Assembly: GCF_026341815.1 (NCBI RefSeq)
Contig: NZ_JAPENX010000001.1
Location: 5,518,001-5,582,000, forward strand
Source of the DNA: Streptomyces sp. NBC_00572
GTDB lineage: Bacteria; Actinomycetota; Actinomycetes; Streptomycetales; Streptomycetaceae
Direction of reading: 5' to 3'
Length of the DNA stretch: 64,000 nt
Part shown: piece after piece, positions 31,801-37,517 of the stretch
Layout: each line of letters opens with the position of its first letter
Numbering within the stretch: position 1 is the first letter of the stretch
The notes under the pieces: model-generated
Told to the model about the DNA's origin: nothing
The model's database searches: none
Seen by the model: the letters and a program-made list of their open reading frames with translations, nothing else
Position numbers and translations under genes: made by a program

Positions 31801-33924
31801 ATCGTCCTGGCCACGTGCGACGGAGCCTCCGCCGCACAGCTGTGGGCGCCGCAGAACGACACCCGTCACATCTACGGTCCCGGTGGCGAGCGTCTGCTCA
31901 CCATCAACGGCAAGACGGCCACCCTGAACCTGGGTGACACGGAGGTCACCGTCCAGCAGGGCGGCGTCCTGGTCAACTCGCAGCGCACCTACACCACCCC
32001 CAGTGGCTCGGTCATGCGCTACGCCTACGGCACCGCTGCGGACCGGCTGGTCGCTCTGACCACGGACCACCAGGGTTCCACCTACACCGAGGTCGCGCTG
32101 AGCGCCTCGATGGACGTGCGGATCCGCAAGCAGGACGCGTTCGGCAACCAGCGCGGTGCCGGCACGGTCGGCGCCAACATGCAGGCGCACACCGGGTTCC
32201 TCAACAAGACCCGGGACGACGCCTCCGGCTACACGCTGCTGGGCGCCCGACTCTACGACCCGGTGGTCGGACGATTCCTGTCCGCCGACCCGCAGATGGA
32301 TCTGAACGACCCGCTGCAGGCCAACGGGTACGTCTACGCGCACAACAACCCGGTCACCCACGCGGACCCGACCGGTGAGGCGATCACCCTGACCGCCTCG
32401 GAGAAGGCAGCGGCCCTCCTGGGCGCGGGTCTGTCCGCGGCGCAGGTCGCGCAGGCGCAGTCCACCTCGGGCAAGTCACTGACCTCGGTGATCCTCGCCG
32501 CGGCCTGGAGCGTCCTGAGCGACTTCATCGGCCTCACCGACGCCATGGCCTGCTTCGGCGGTGACATGTGGTCCTGCGGCAGCCTGATCATCGGGGCGAT
32601 CCCGTGGACCAAGCTGGGCAAGATCCCTTCCGTCCTGAGGGCGGTCGACCGCACGATCAACGCCATCCAGGCGTTCAAGAAGGCGAAGGCGGCCGCGGAA
32701 GCCGTCCTCAAGGCGGCCAAGGCGGCCGAGGCCGCGGCTCTGAGAGCCAAGAAGATCGCCATCGAGAAGGCGAAGAAGGAGGCCGCGCAACGGGCCAAGA
32801 AGAAGGCAGCCGAGGCCGCCAAACGGAAGGCCGAAGCGGCGGCGGCCGCCAAGAAGAAGACCGGTAACCCGGCTCAGAAGAGCTCCCAGGCCAAGGCCGC
32901 TCCCAAGTCCTCCTCGCAGGCGGGCGGAGGCAAGGGGGGCAAGTCCGGCGGGTCCAAGCCGGGCGGAAGCTCCGGCGGTTCCTCCCGCAGCAACGGTGGA
33001 TCCAGCGGCGGCGGCGGCTCCGGCAAGGCCGGCTGCAACAGCTTCGTGCCCGGCACGAAGGTGCTGATGGCCGACGGCTCCACCAAGCCGATCGAGAAGG
33101 TCAGGACCGGCGACAAGGTCCTCGCGACCGACCCCGACTCCGGTCAGACCCGGGTCGAGACGGTCACCGCGGAGATCACGGGCCAGGGCCTCAAGCACCT
33201 CGTCAAGATCACCGTCGACACCGACGGCAAGGCCGGATCGAAGACGGCCCAGGTCACCGCGACCGAAGGCCACCCGTTCTGGGTGCCCGCACTCCGTGCC
33301 TGGCTCAAGGCCACCGACCTGACGTCGGGCCAGTGGCTGCAGACCAGCGCCGGAACCCGGGTCCAGATCACCGGCATCGAGCGCAGGACCGCCCAGGCGG
33401 CCACGGTTCACAACCTGACGGTCTCCGACCTCCACACGTACTACGTGATGGCGTCGGGCACCTCGCTCCTCAACCACAACGACAGCTGCCCGACCGGTGG
33501 CGAGGAAGTCGACCCGTACTCGCCGGAGCTCACGGAGAAGCGCCAGGCGGAGAACGCGCAGAACTGGTCCGAGATCCCGGGTGACGTTCACGCGACCGTG
33601 AACCGTGTGGAGAGCGGTCGGCAGGCTCAGCGGGTCAACAACAACGGTCTCGACTGGTACGACGCCCGCAGGGTGCGAAACGGTGTGACCACCTACAACA
33701 CCAACAACCCGTGGTACGACGCGACGGTGTACACCGTCCTGGACAGGCGAGGCAGGGACACCCTGAACCGCGTTCTCGTCCGCTCCGACGGCGTCGTCGG
33801 GTACGTCCTGGGCCACAATTACAATACGGTCCACGAATACGGATATGCCGGGCGCCTGCCAGGCAGGTGGAACCAGCCAGGATCCGGTTGGTACGCGAGT
33901 CATGGAGGTGGGTCTCCCCGATGA
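25837..33924 (+). CDS. Giant secreted RHS/YD-repeat polymorphic toxin with ricin-B, Hint and C-terminal toxin domains
   Basis: A protein of 2,695 residues. Order: Arg-rich signal peptide ending GGQALA (about 1-32); N-terminal region; SpvB/TcaC-like stretch from about residue 330 (YGYQVQVPEAAGGLTPKVSL); YD repeats from about 1150 to 1860 (YTYDSRGQLTKAT, MTYDDRDRPLTTTDARG); a ricin-B lectin module at about 1869-2008 with two QxW motifs (QSW, QLW). The RHS core follows at about 2133-2180 (LLGARLYDPVVGRFLSADP), then a Lys/Ala-rich helix at about 2260-2345, a Gly/Ser linker, a Hint domain at 2400-2548 and a 147-residue C-terminal domain. RHS shells encapsulate a toxic C terminus used against competitors. 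The stop overlaps the candidate immunity gene (ATGA). An upstream GTG at 25786 has a better GGGAG site; it would lengthen the n-region by 17 residues. Confidence 0.92.
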   Translation: MTESQRRRRRRSRTATVLLLSSVLTVTSLGGQALAVPGDGMSREQTTSQVDLPDIPESTALADDTGADKALSLGDEQKVVPYAPESVSPWAEDAGKAPLTAQTQPGTTVPVVNETTSVGLPVAVGVPLGQDPTMVDGDWQVAVKSTTTSEDTGVPGMILEVIPPADADPAAQVTLEVDTTGFADRYGPQAAERFGLVLLPNCVIDSPDSGDCAPDTGVETMSGTTEVADDIERLRSTVKEVPAAKAPTKVKLKKNAPTRTILSGSVPVANLLEDGAARSKVSGVSARQVALPAVDSSGRQVVGAMDTGASANGDFTASPLLSAGSWAAGSSNGAFTYGYQVQVPEAAGGLTPKVSLGYSSQTVDGRTSASNNQASWIGDGWDYNPGSISRTYVNCRQDSKKAGSNNATHKTADLCWGSENATLSLGGMTTELVWDETKQKWFSANGDGSKIERFKDTSKDLRSGMKDADGEYWVVTTRDGTKYHFGLNKLPGWSDNGPDVADDPYTDSVLAVPVYGNHPGEPCYKGSTTTDWKASACNQAWQWNLDYVEDVHGNAMSLWWAREKNYYAKNFYFKGPVEYHRGGYLKHIDYGQRKDTVFSATAPGRVRFTVDERCYNEGALTCSDENFTSSDPGKYRIWYDTPADLRCQAVTATDKKKCWNAGPTFWSTKRLDKIITSAQRRTDTTARQDVDQYQLTQKFPVLKTGPNTALWLESIQRTGYARNGSTDASVELNPIRFESNEEEMPNRVLLRKTEGAEKGDPIDPRPGFARLRIGRVINEYGGETVVTYKMPTWGDAADGCASRTGLPGKTDTAALKANTRLCYPMYWHPDAEVEDIDWFHKYVVDSIEELPNVDGSYSTRTSYDYKNAGWKLAEAEFSKKSTRTYSQFAGFEQTAVVTGERKVAADNGEGSTPGEDTPGTEGPKTKAVTRFYRGMGDTVPMKNIAGATLTHDGATVYDREAFAGRISEEFSYSDATDADGDWLTRSLTVPEATELASRTRGDGLDPLKAWRVTEPEEIAYTKSSGTGDDTRTLRSVRTRTTFDSTHGLPTQVESFGDADPTKTGDESCTKLEYLHNTTKNIIGLTKQVLVSPTACADANWADLKTLTAGSRTSYDNTAYGTALADTTRGMATETWSLKADGTGFQTGGTVVFDAMGRVTKQIDQDKKESSIAFDPPTGQVFKITQTNPLGHTQVQEVEPGRAVTLKTTDANGHVSQASFDPLGRLAEAWAPGRAPGGGNVPDFKAEYVTPDEEPDPDDPNGGTLRKPPYITTYSRGYENRIEKSVTIYDGLGRERQSQEEADGGGRLITDTLYNSAGEVYQTNNAYLNEDTPSGELFSPRADTTVPNITRYKYDGLGRVLEEMPVLKVKAPGTTEAISQEVPEKATRYQYGADWSKVIHPQGASAYKVYTDALGRTVRTDTTNPAAPDGYTSTRYTYDSRGQLTKATSSVDPTHPWSWTFDMRGRMETATDPDTGTTRMTYDDRDRPLTTTDARGVTIWNGYDELSRPKEQRLSGSTGTLLAGFSYDSVAGGKGMPASATRYTDGLAYTQKVNGYTTDYQPTSTTLSLPSSVAGTWGIPADYQYDYKFSDNGMLEEAHLPKAGKFDPEKLVIRYNKDGNPLSISGKDWYGSETVYSPYGQVMRSTMGAVPYRVWAQNSYDESTGELQNQMVYREQTVGAGPVEGNLVSKREYAYDPAGNVTGIREHATGIEERQCFTYDPLGELKTAWTSKDQENCTAPKNADGTLNVAAGKDTSGYWQEYEYDLLGNRTKLVEKDLTGATAKDATTTYEYGVGAAKSQPHTLTKVSKTYTTPAGAQVKAEAERLYELTGQTKSVTSLDNGDKQTLTWTPDGKVDRITGAGAGGKTPYMGLADKCFDLKSGIPAAAQAVQLYTCNASAAQSWKFTPTPSTPTTPQIDANRGALSVLDDWCVQPAANTLGSAVQVQKCAATPAAAAAQELRRNAAGQLTHIASNLCLAVQGANSASGTAIVLATCDGASAAQLWAPQNDTRHIYGPGGERLLTINGKTATLNLGDTEVTVQQGGVLVNSQRTYTTPSGSVMRYAYGTAADRLVALTTDHQGSTYTEVALSASMDVRIRKQDAFGNQRGAGTVGANMQAHTGFLNKTRDDASGYTLLGARLYDPVVGRFLSADPQMDLNDPLQANGYVYAHNNPVTHADPTGEAITLTASEKAAALLGAGLSAAQVAQAQSTSGKSLTSVILAAAWSVLSDFIGLTDAMACFGGDMWSCGSLIIGAIPWTKLGKIPSVLRAVDRTINAIQAFKKAKAAAEAVLKAAKAAEAAALRAKKIAIEKAKKEAAQRAKKKAAEAAKRKAEAAAAAKKKTGNPAQKSSQAKAAPKSSSQAGGGKGGKSGGSKPGGSSGGSSRSNGGSSGGGGSGKAGCNSFVPGTKVLMADGSTKPIEKVRTGDKVLATDPDSGQTRVETVTAEITGQGLKHLVKITVDTDGKAGSKTAQVTATEGHPFWVPALRAWLKATDLTSGQWLQTSAGTRVQITGIERRTAQAATVHNLTVSDLHTYYVMASGTSLLNHNDSCPTGGEEVDPYSPELTEKRQAENAQNWSEIPGDVHATVNRVESGRQAQRVNNNGLDWYDARRVRNGVTTYNTNNPWYDATVYTVLDRRGRDTLNRVLVRSDGVVGYVLGHNYNTVHEYGYAGRLPGRWNQPGSGWYASHGGGSPR
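31441..31860 (+). other. Ricin-type beta-trefoil lectin module inside the RHS protein
   Basis: Residues about 1869-2008 contain CFDLKSG-type openings, repeated AVQLYTCN/AVQVQKC/AIVLATCD strands and QxW motifs (QSW and QLW; the middle copy reads QEL and is degenerate), i.e. three lectin lobes. It interrupts the YD-repeat region just before the RHS core and could bind sugars on the target cell or on the producer's own wall. Confidence 0.8.
33034..33480 (+). other. Hint (Hedgehog/intein-like) autoprocessing domain
   Basis: Residues 2400-2548: Cys2400 opens CNSFVPGTKVLMADGSTKPI, the block-A motif with the nucleophilic Cys. TEGHPFWV carries the block-B Thr/His, and the domain closes with the block-G pair His-Asn (LLNHN). 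The next residue is Asp, not the Cys/Ser/Thr required for splicing, so cleavage that frees the toxin domain is expected, without ligation. No homing endonuclease is inserted. Confidence 0.85.
33481..33924 (+). other. C-terminal toxin domain of the RHS protein (family not recognised)
   Basis: Residues 2549-2695 after the Hint Asn. It contains YDARRVRNG, YDATVYTVLDRRGRDTLNRV and GHNYNTVHEYGY. Spacing of an Arg and a His after a YTV strand faintly recalls microbial ribonucleases of the N1/T1/Sa type, but the usual catalytic Glu is not in register. The local DNA is richer in A/T (33811-33850), as often seen for exchanged toxin tips. Confidence 0.6.
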
Positions 33925-34493
33925 AGCCGCCGGCCGCAGTGGACTCACTGGCCGCAGCGGGTCTGTCGCTCGTCGACGGATGGACCGAGCCCGATGGGCT
34001 TATTCCGCCCGCCGTCACCGGCCAGGCCGCGAGCTGCCCGCCTTCGGACGGGCGCGTCGAAGCCATGCTGGACGTCCTTGAGCCGCAGCTGCACGAGAGG
34101 GCGAACGCCGACTGGTACCGGCTGGCGGTCGAAGGAGGGCTCTTCTCCGAGACCGACCGAAGGTTCCTGCTCGCGCTGGACACCGCGGACGACGACGGCT
34201 TGCAGTGGTTCTGCGTCGAGCTGCAGAGCGAATGGGACATCATGGGCGCGGGAGCCGCCGGGCCACTCGGCAGCGCCCCCTGCCGTCCCGAGTTCCGCAT
34301 GCTCTCGCTCGACGGGAACGTGCTGCTCTTCGCGACGACGTGGGAGCACGAGATCAGCACCTCGGTGCTGAAGGCGCCGCATCGTTCGCGGGTGCTCCGG
34401 GAGTGGGCCGAGGATCTGGCGGCCGGATTCCTGGACTATCCGGACGAGCCCCCGCTGAGCCCGGCGGCACGCCGCTGGCTCGACGCTCACTAG
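33921..34493 (+). CDS. Candidate immunity protein for the RHS toxin
   Basis: A protein of 190 residues starting MKPPAAVDSLAAAG at the ATG of an ATGA overlap with the toxin stop. There is no signal peptide or membrane segment, so it should stay in the cytosol. It is acidic (LALDTADDDG, VELQSEWD, DYPDEPP), as many immunity proteins are. Three Trp-containing stretches (ADWYRLAVEGG, LQWFCVELQ, TTWEHEISTSV) suggest an alpha/beta fold. I do not recognise the family. Immediate 3' placement with coupled translation is the normal arrangement of polymorphic-toxin immunity genes. Two strong terminators follow within 90 bp, so nothing else belongs to the unit. Function is inferred from position only. Confidence 0.72.
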   Translation: MKPPAAVDSLAAAGLSLVDGWTEPDGLIPPAVTGQAASCPPSDGRVEAMLDVLEPQLHERANADWYRLAVEGGLFSETDRRFLLALDTADDDGLQWFCVELQSEWDIMGAGAAGPLGSAPCRPEFRMLSLDGNVLLFATTWEHEISTSVLKAPHRSRVLREWAEDLAAGFLDYPDEPPLSPAARRWLDAH

Positions 34494-34499
34494 GAGCGT

Positions 34500-34526
34500 G
34501 GCCGGGCCGGTCGTACCGGCCCGGCC
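34500..34526. terminator. First terminator after the toxin-immunity unit
   Basis: A perfect 12-bp stem (34500-34511 with 34515-34526) with a CGT loop, 7 bp after the candidate immunity stop. Confidence 0.8.
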
Positions 34527-34540
34527 GCATGCGAAGCAGT

Positions 34541-34581
34541 AGGGGAGCCCCGACCGAGACATCGGTCGGGGCTCCCCTTTT
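34541..34581. terminator. Second, rho-independent terminator between convergent genes
   Basis: A perfect 17-bp stem (34541-34557 with 34562-34578), loop GACA, followed by TTT on the plus strand. It serves the immunity gene and possibly the convergent gene ending at 34601. Confidence 0.88.
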
Positions 34582-34600
34582 CAGGACTGAGCCGTTGCCC

Positions 34601-35761
34601 TCAGGGAGTGGTCGTCGCCTTGCGCAGCGCGCTGATGCAGGTGCCGATCGCCTCCTGGAGGGCTTCGAGGCGCTGGAGCATGTCCGCCTCGTAGATGTCC
34701 TCCTCCATGACCTCGTCCAGGGTCAGCTCCTCGAAGACCTTCGTCGCCTTCTGCAGGCTGTTGTAGAACTTGGTCCGCCGCTCCTGGACCCGCAGCGCCG
34801 GATCCTCCTCGACCGCCTTGGCGACCAGGCCCTTGACGGTGTCGTACGCCTCGCCGGCCCACTCGCCGGCCTCCTCCGAGTCGTCGAGCTCGTCGAGGAG
34901 CGACAGATGCCGCTCCGCCTCGGCCCGCAGCTCGGCCGGCGCGTCCACGGTCTGCCCGGCCGGGGTCTTGATCTGACCGTTCTCGACGATCTGGCGCACG
35001 TACCCGATCCGGTCGGCCGCCTTCGCCTCGCTCGCCACCGCCTTCTTCAGATCGTCGGTCCGCGCGAAGGCGCGGGCCATCTCGGTCTGAAGGGCCGGGT
35101 CCTCCTTCATGCGGTCGAGGAGCGCGCCGCGCGCCGCCTCCGCCGTCCCCGGGTCGGCGAGGATCGCGGCCCGCAGCGCCGTCGGGTTCTCCGCGACCTC
35201 AAGCGCCTTCGTCGGCCGGATACCCTCCGCCTCGGCCGCCGCGCTGATCGCCTGACCGCGCACCGACGAGGCACTGTTGCGGGAGGTGTAGTACGAGAGC
35301 CAGACGTCCGCGTCGGGCAGCTCGACGTCCTCACCCGGCACGAGCACCTCGAACTGCGGGACGAGACCGTCGTCGGCCGCCATGTCCCAGGCCTTGTAGT
35401 AGCGCATGACCCGCTCCGGCGAGCACCCCGCGAGCTCCGCGAACGCCTTCGCCGACACCTTCGTCGCGGCCGTCCCCTCGGCGGGCTGGCCGCCGGGCCG
35501 GACACTGCGTGCCACCTTGAGGGCGAAGGCCCAGCCGCCGGTCCGCGCGTAGACCCCGAAGTCCAGGGCGTCACGGACGACGACGGGGTCGAGGTCGGCG
35601 GCGGCGCCGGGGCCGAGGTCGTCGGCGGGCTCGTCGGAGGGCTCGTCGACGGGAGCCTCGGCGGCCGGCGACTCGGGCTGCTGGACCCAGAACCCCTCCG
35701 ACGTGTCGGCGGGCGCGGGGACGGCGGGGGTGGTGTCGGACGGGTCGAGGGCGATGGTCAC
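34601..35761 (-). CDS. Helical protein of unknown function
   Basis: A protein of 386 residues. The first 65 are Pro/Ala/Glu-rich and probably disordered. From about residue 70 it is helical, with a helix-turn-helix-like stretch at about 100-125 (VSAKAFAELAGCSPERVMRY) followed by YYKAWDMAADDGLVP. The C-terminal half has charged amphipathic helices (VQERRTKFYNSLQKATKVFE; EADMLQRLEALQEAIG) suggestive of coiled coil. The HTH-like part hints at DNA binding, for example a ParB-like or nucleoid protein, but I do not recognise a family. GTG at 35761 is preferred because GGAG lies 8 nt before it; another GTG sits at 35770. It is divergent from a broken gene and convergent with the immunity gene. Confidence 0.75.
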   Translation of the reverse strand: MTIALDPSDTTPAVPAPADTSEGFWVQQPESPAAEAPVDEPSDEPADDLGPGAAADLDPVVVRDALDFGVYARTGGWAFALKVARSVRPGGQPAEGTAATKVSAKAFAELAGCSPERVMRYYKAWDMAADDGLVPQFEVLVPGEDVELPDADVWLSYYTSRNSASSVRGQAISAAAEAEGIRPTKALEVAENPTALRAAILADPGTAEAARGALLDRMKEDPALQTEMARAFARTDDLKKAVASEAKAADRIGYVRQIVENGQIKTPAGQTVDAPAELRAEAERHLSLLDELDDSEEAGEWAGEAYDTVKGLVAKAVEEDPALRVQERRTKFYNSLQKATKVFEELTLDEVMEEDIYEADMLQRLEALQEAIGTCISALRKATTTP

Positions 35762-35824
35762 CGAGAGCACTCCGGAGGTCGGGTACGAGAACTGCGGCCG
35801 ACAGCCTATACGCACCCCTTGGCG

Positions 35825-36687
35825 ATGTTTCGTCCGATTCCATGCATCGGGCCTCGGGAAAACCGATGGTGCGCCCGCGCCCAGGAGCTGCCCCCGCTCC
35901 TCGGTCACCAGGCCCGCCTGGTCGCACTCGCCCTCGACCTGCACAGCGGCGCCGCGCACCTCCTCGCCTGGCCACCGGGACGCAGACGGGAACTGATCGG
36001 CGTCCTCCTGGACGCCGTCGGGGAGCCGGAGACCCCCACCGACCCGGAGGACCGGCGGCGCGCCGACTGGATCCGCCGTACCGCACGGCAGCTCCGCGCC
36101 GCCCGGACCGAGGAACCCGCCGACACACCGACTCTGCGGATCGAGGTCGCCGTCGCCGACCCCGGCGACCCGGACGGCGTCGAGCCCCGCTTCCTCGTCG
36201 ACGGGCGGCCCCTCGTCCCCGAGGCCTACGCCCAGGGGTCCGGGGAGTCGCCCGAGCAGCTCCTGGAGAACGGCGCCCTGCGGGCCGGGCCCGAGCCCCG
36301 GGAGGTGCGGCTCGCGGAGGCGTACTGCACCGAGGGCTGCTGCGGCGCCCTGGGTGGGGACTGGGAAGGGGCTGGATCTCGACGGACCTCCGCGCACCGG
36401 ACACCACCGTCGTCACCTTCGAGGGCGTGCCCCTGACCGCCGACGGCGCACCCGAAACGGAACGGTTCGTACGCCAGTACCTCTGGCGCATCCCGGACGA
36501 CGGCACACCGCCTGCGGGCCAGGCCGCAGCCGCCCTGCGCCGCCTCGCCGAGGAGGACCCCAGGGGTGTCCGAAGGCCCCGGGGTGAGCCGTACGGCCGT
36601 TCCGGTGATCGCCAGTGGTCCACTCCAACGACGGTTTTCCACAGGGGTGGTGAGGCCGCCGGGCGGCGCGTACGGTGCCAGACATGA
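35825..36687 (+). pseudogene. Broken gene (frameshift and probable internal deletion) of an unknown Streptomyces protein family
   Basis: Coherent protein-like sequence starts in one frame: LGHQARLVALALDLHSGAAH, then EVRLAEAYCTEGCCGAL at about 36305-36350. That frame then degenerates and stops at 36436. From about 36370 the -1 frame becomes protein-like: WISTDLRAPDTTVVTFEGVP, then LWRIPDDGTPP and ALRRLAEEDPRG. It has no start of its own and runs to 36687 into the next gene. From memory of related Streptomyces proteins, some tens of residues normally separate the CCGAL and the TTVVTF elements, so a deletion that changed frame is likely. A sequencing error could explain a shift but not the missing segment. 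The start at 35825 is uncertain. Confidence 0.55.
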
Positions 36688-37517
36688 AGATCCTCATCAG
36701 CGCCGACATGGAGGGCGCGACCGGTGTGACCTGGCCCGCCGACGTGCTGCCCGGGACGCCCCAGTGGGAGCGGTGCCGCTCGATGTTCACCTCCGATGTG
36801 AACGCCGCTGTCCTGGGCTTCTTCGACGGCGGCGCGGACGAGGTCCTCATCAACGAAGCGCACTGGTCCATGCGGAACCTGCTCCTGGAGCAGCTCGACG
36901 AGCGGGCCGAGATGCTCACCGGACGCCACAAGTCCCTCTCCATGGTCGAGGGCGTGCAGCACGGTGACGTCGACGGCATCGCCTTCGTCGGCTATCACAC
37001 GGGCGCCGGCACCGAAGGGGTCCTCGCGCACACCTATCTCGCCAACTCGATCACCGGCGTCTGGCTCGACGGCGAGCGAGCCAGTGAGGGCCTGCTCAAC
37101 GCCCACGTGGTCGCGGAGTACGGCGTCCCCGTCGTACTCGTCACCGGCGACGACCTCACCTGCGAGGACGCCCTCGGCTACGCGCCGGAGGCACCCAAGG
37201 TCGCCGTCAAGGACTACGTCTCGCGGTACGCGGCGGTGTGCCGGACCCCGGCCAGAACCGCCGCCGACATCCGGGCGGCGGCCAAGACCGGCGTCGCGCT
37301 CGCCGTGCGCCAGGAGCCGGTCCGCGGCGGCCCCTTCACCGTGGAGCTGGAGTTCGACGCCGAGCACTTGGGCGCCGCCGCCACGGTGGTTCCCGGCGTG
37401 GCGCGAAGCGGAGAGCGGCGCGTCACGTACACGAGCGGGACGATGTACGAGGCAATTCGCACGTTCAAGGCGGTCACGACCATCGTCTCGGCCGCAGTGG
37501 AGGAGCAGTATGGCTGA
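36684..37517 (+). CDS. M55-family D-aminopeptidase (DppA-like)
   Basis: A protein of 277 residues opening MKILISADMEGATG. Asp8 and Glu10 are the first zinc ligands of the M55 family, joined later by His residues in NEAHWS and GYHTGAG and by a Glu further on. DppA-type enzymes cleave D-amino acids from D-Ala-containing peptides and form ring-shaped decamers. ATG 36684 is used; an in-frame GTG at 36675 is less likely. Its stop overlaps the start of the M20 peptidase by 8 nt. The downstream M20, S9 and S66 peptidases suggest a peptide-recycling operon, perhaps for cell-wall stem peptides. Confidence 0.9.
   Translation: MKILISADMEGATGVTWPADVLPGTPQWERCRSMFTSDVNAAVLGFFDGGADEVLINEAHWSMRNLLLEQLDERAEMLTGRHKSLSMVEGVQHGDVDGIAFVGYHTGAGTEGVLAHTYLANSITGVWLDGERASEGLLNAHVVAEYGVPVVLVTGDDLTCEDALGYAPEAPKVAVKDYVSRYAAVCRTPARTAADIRAAAKTGVALAVRQEPVRGGPFTVELEFDAEHLGAAATVVPGVARSGERRVTYTSGTMYEAIRTFKAVTTIVSAAVEEQYG

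Noticed and set aside
33034..33480. Hint domain as a true splicing intein
   Set aside because: The residue after His-Asn is Asp, there is no +1 Cys/Ser/Thr and no endonuclease domain; the position before a toxin tip fits a release domain better.
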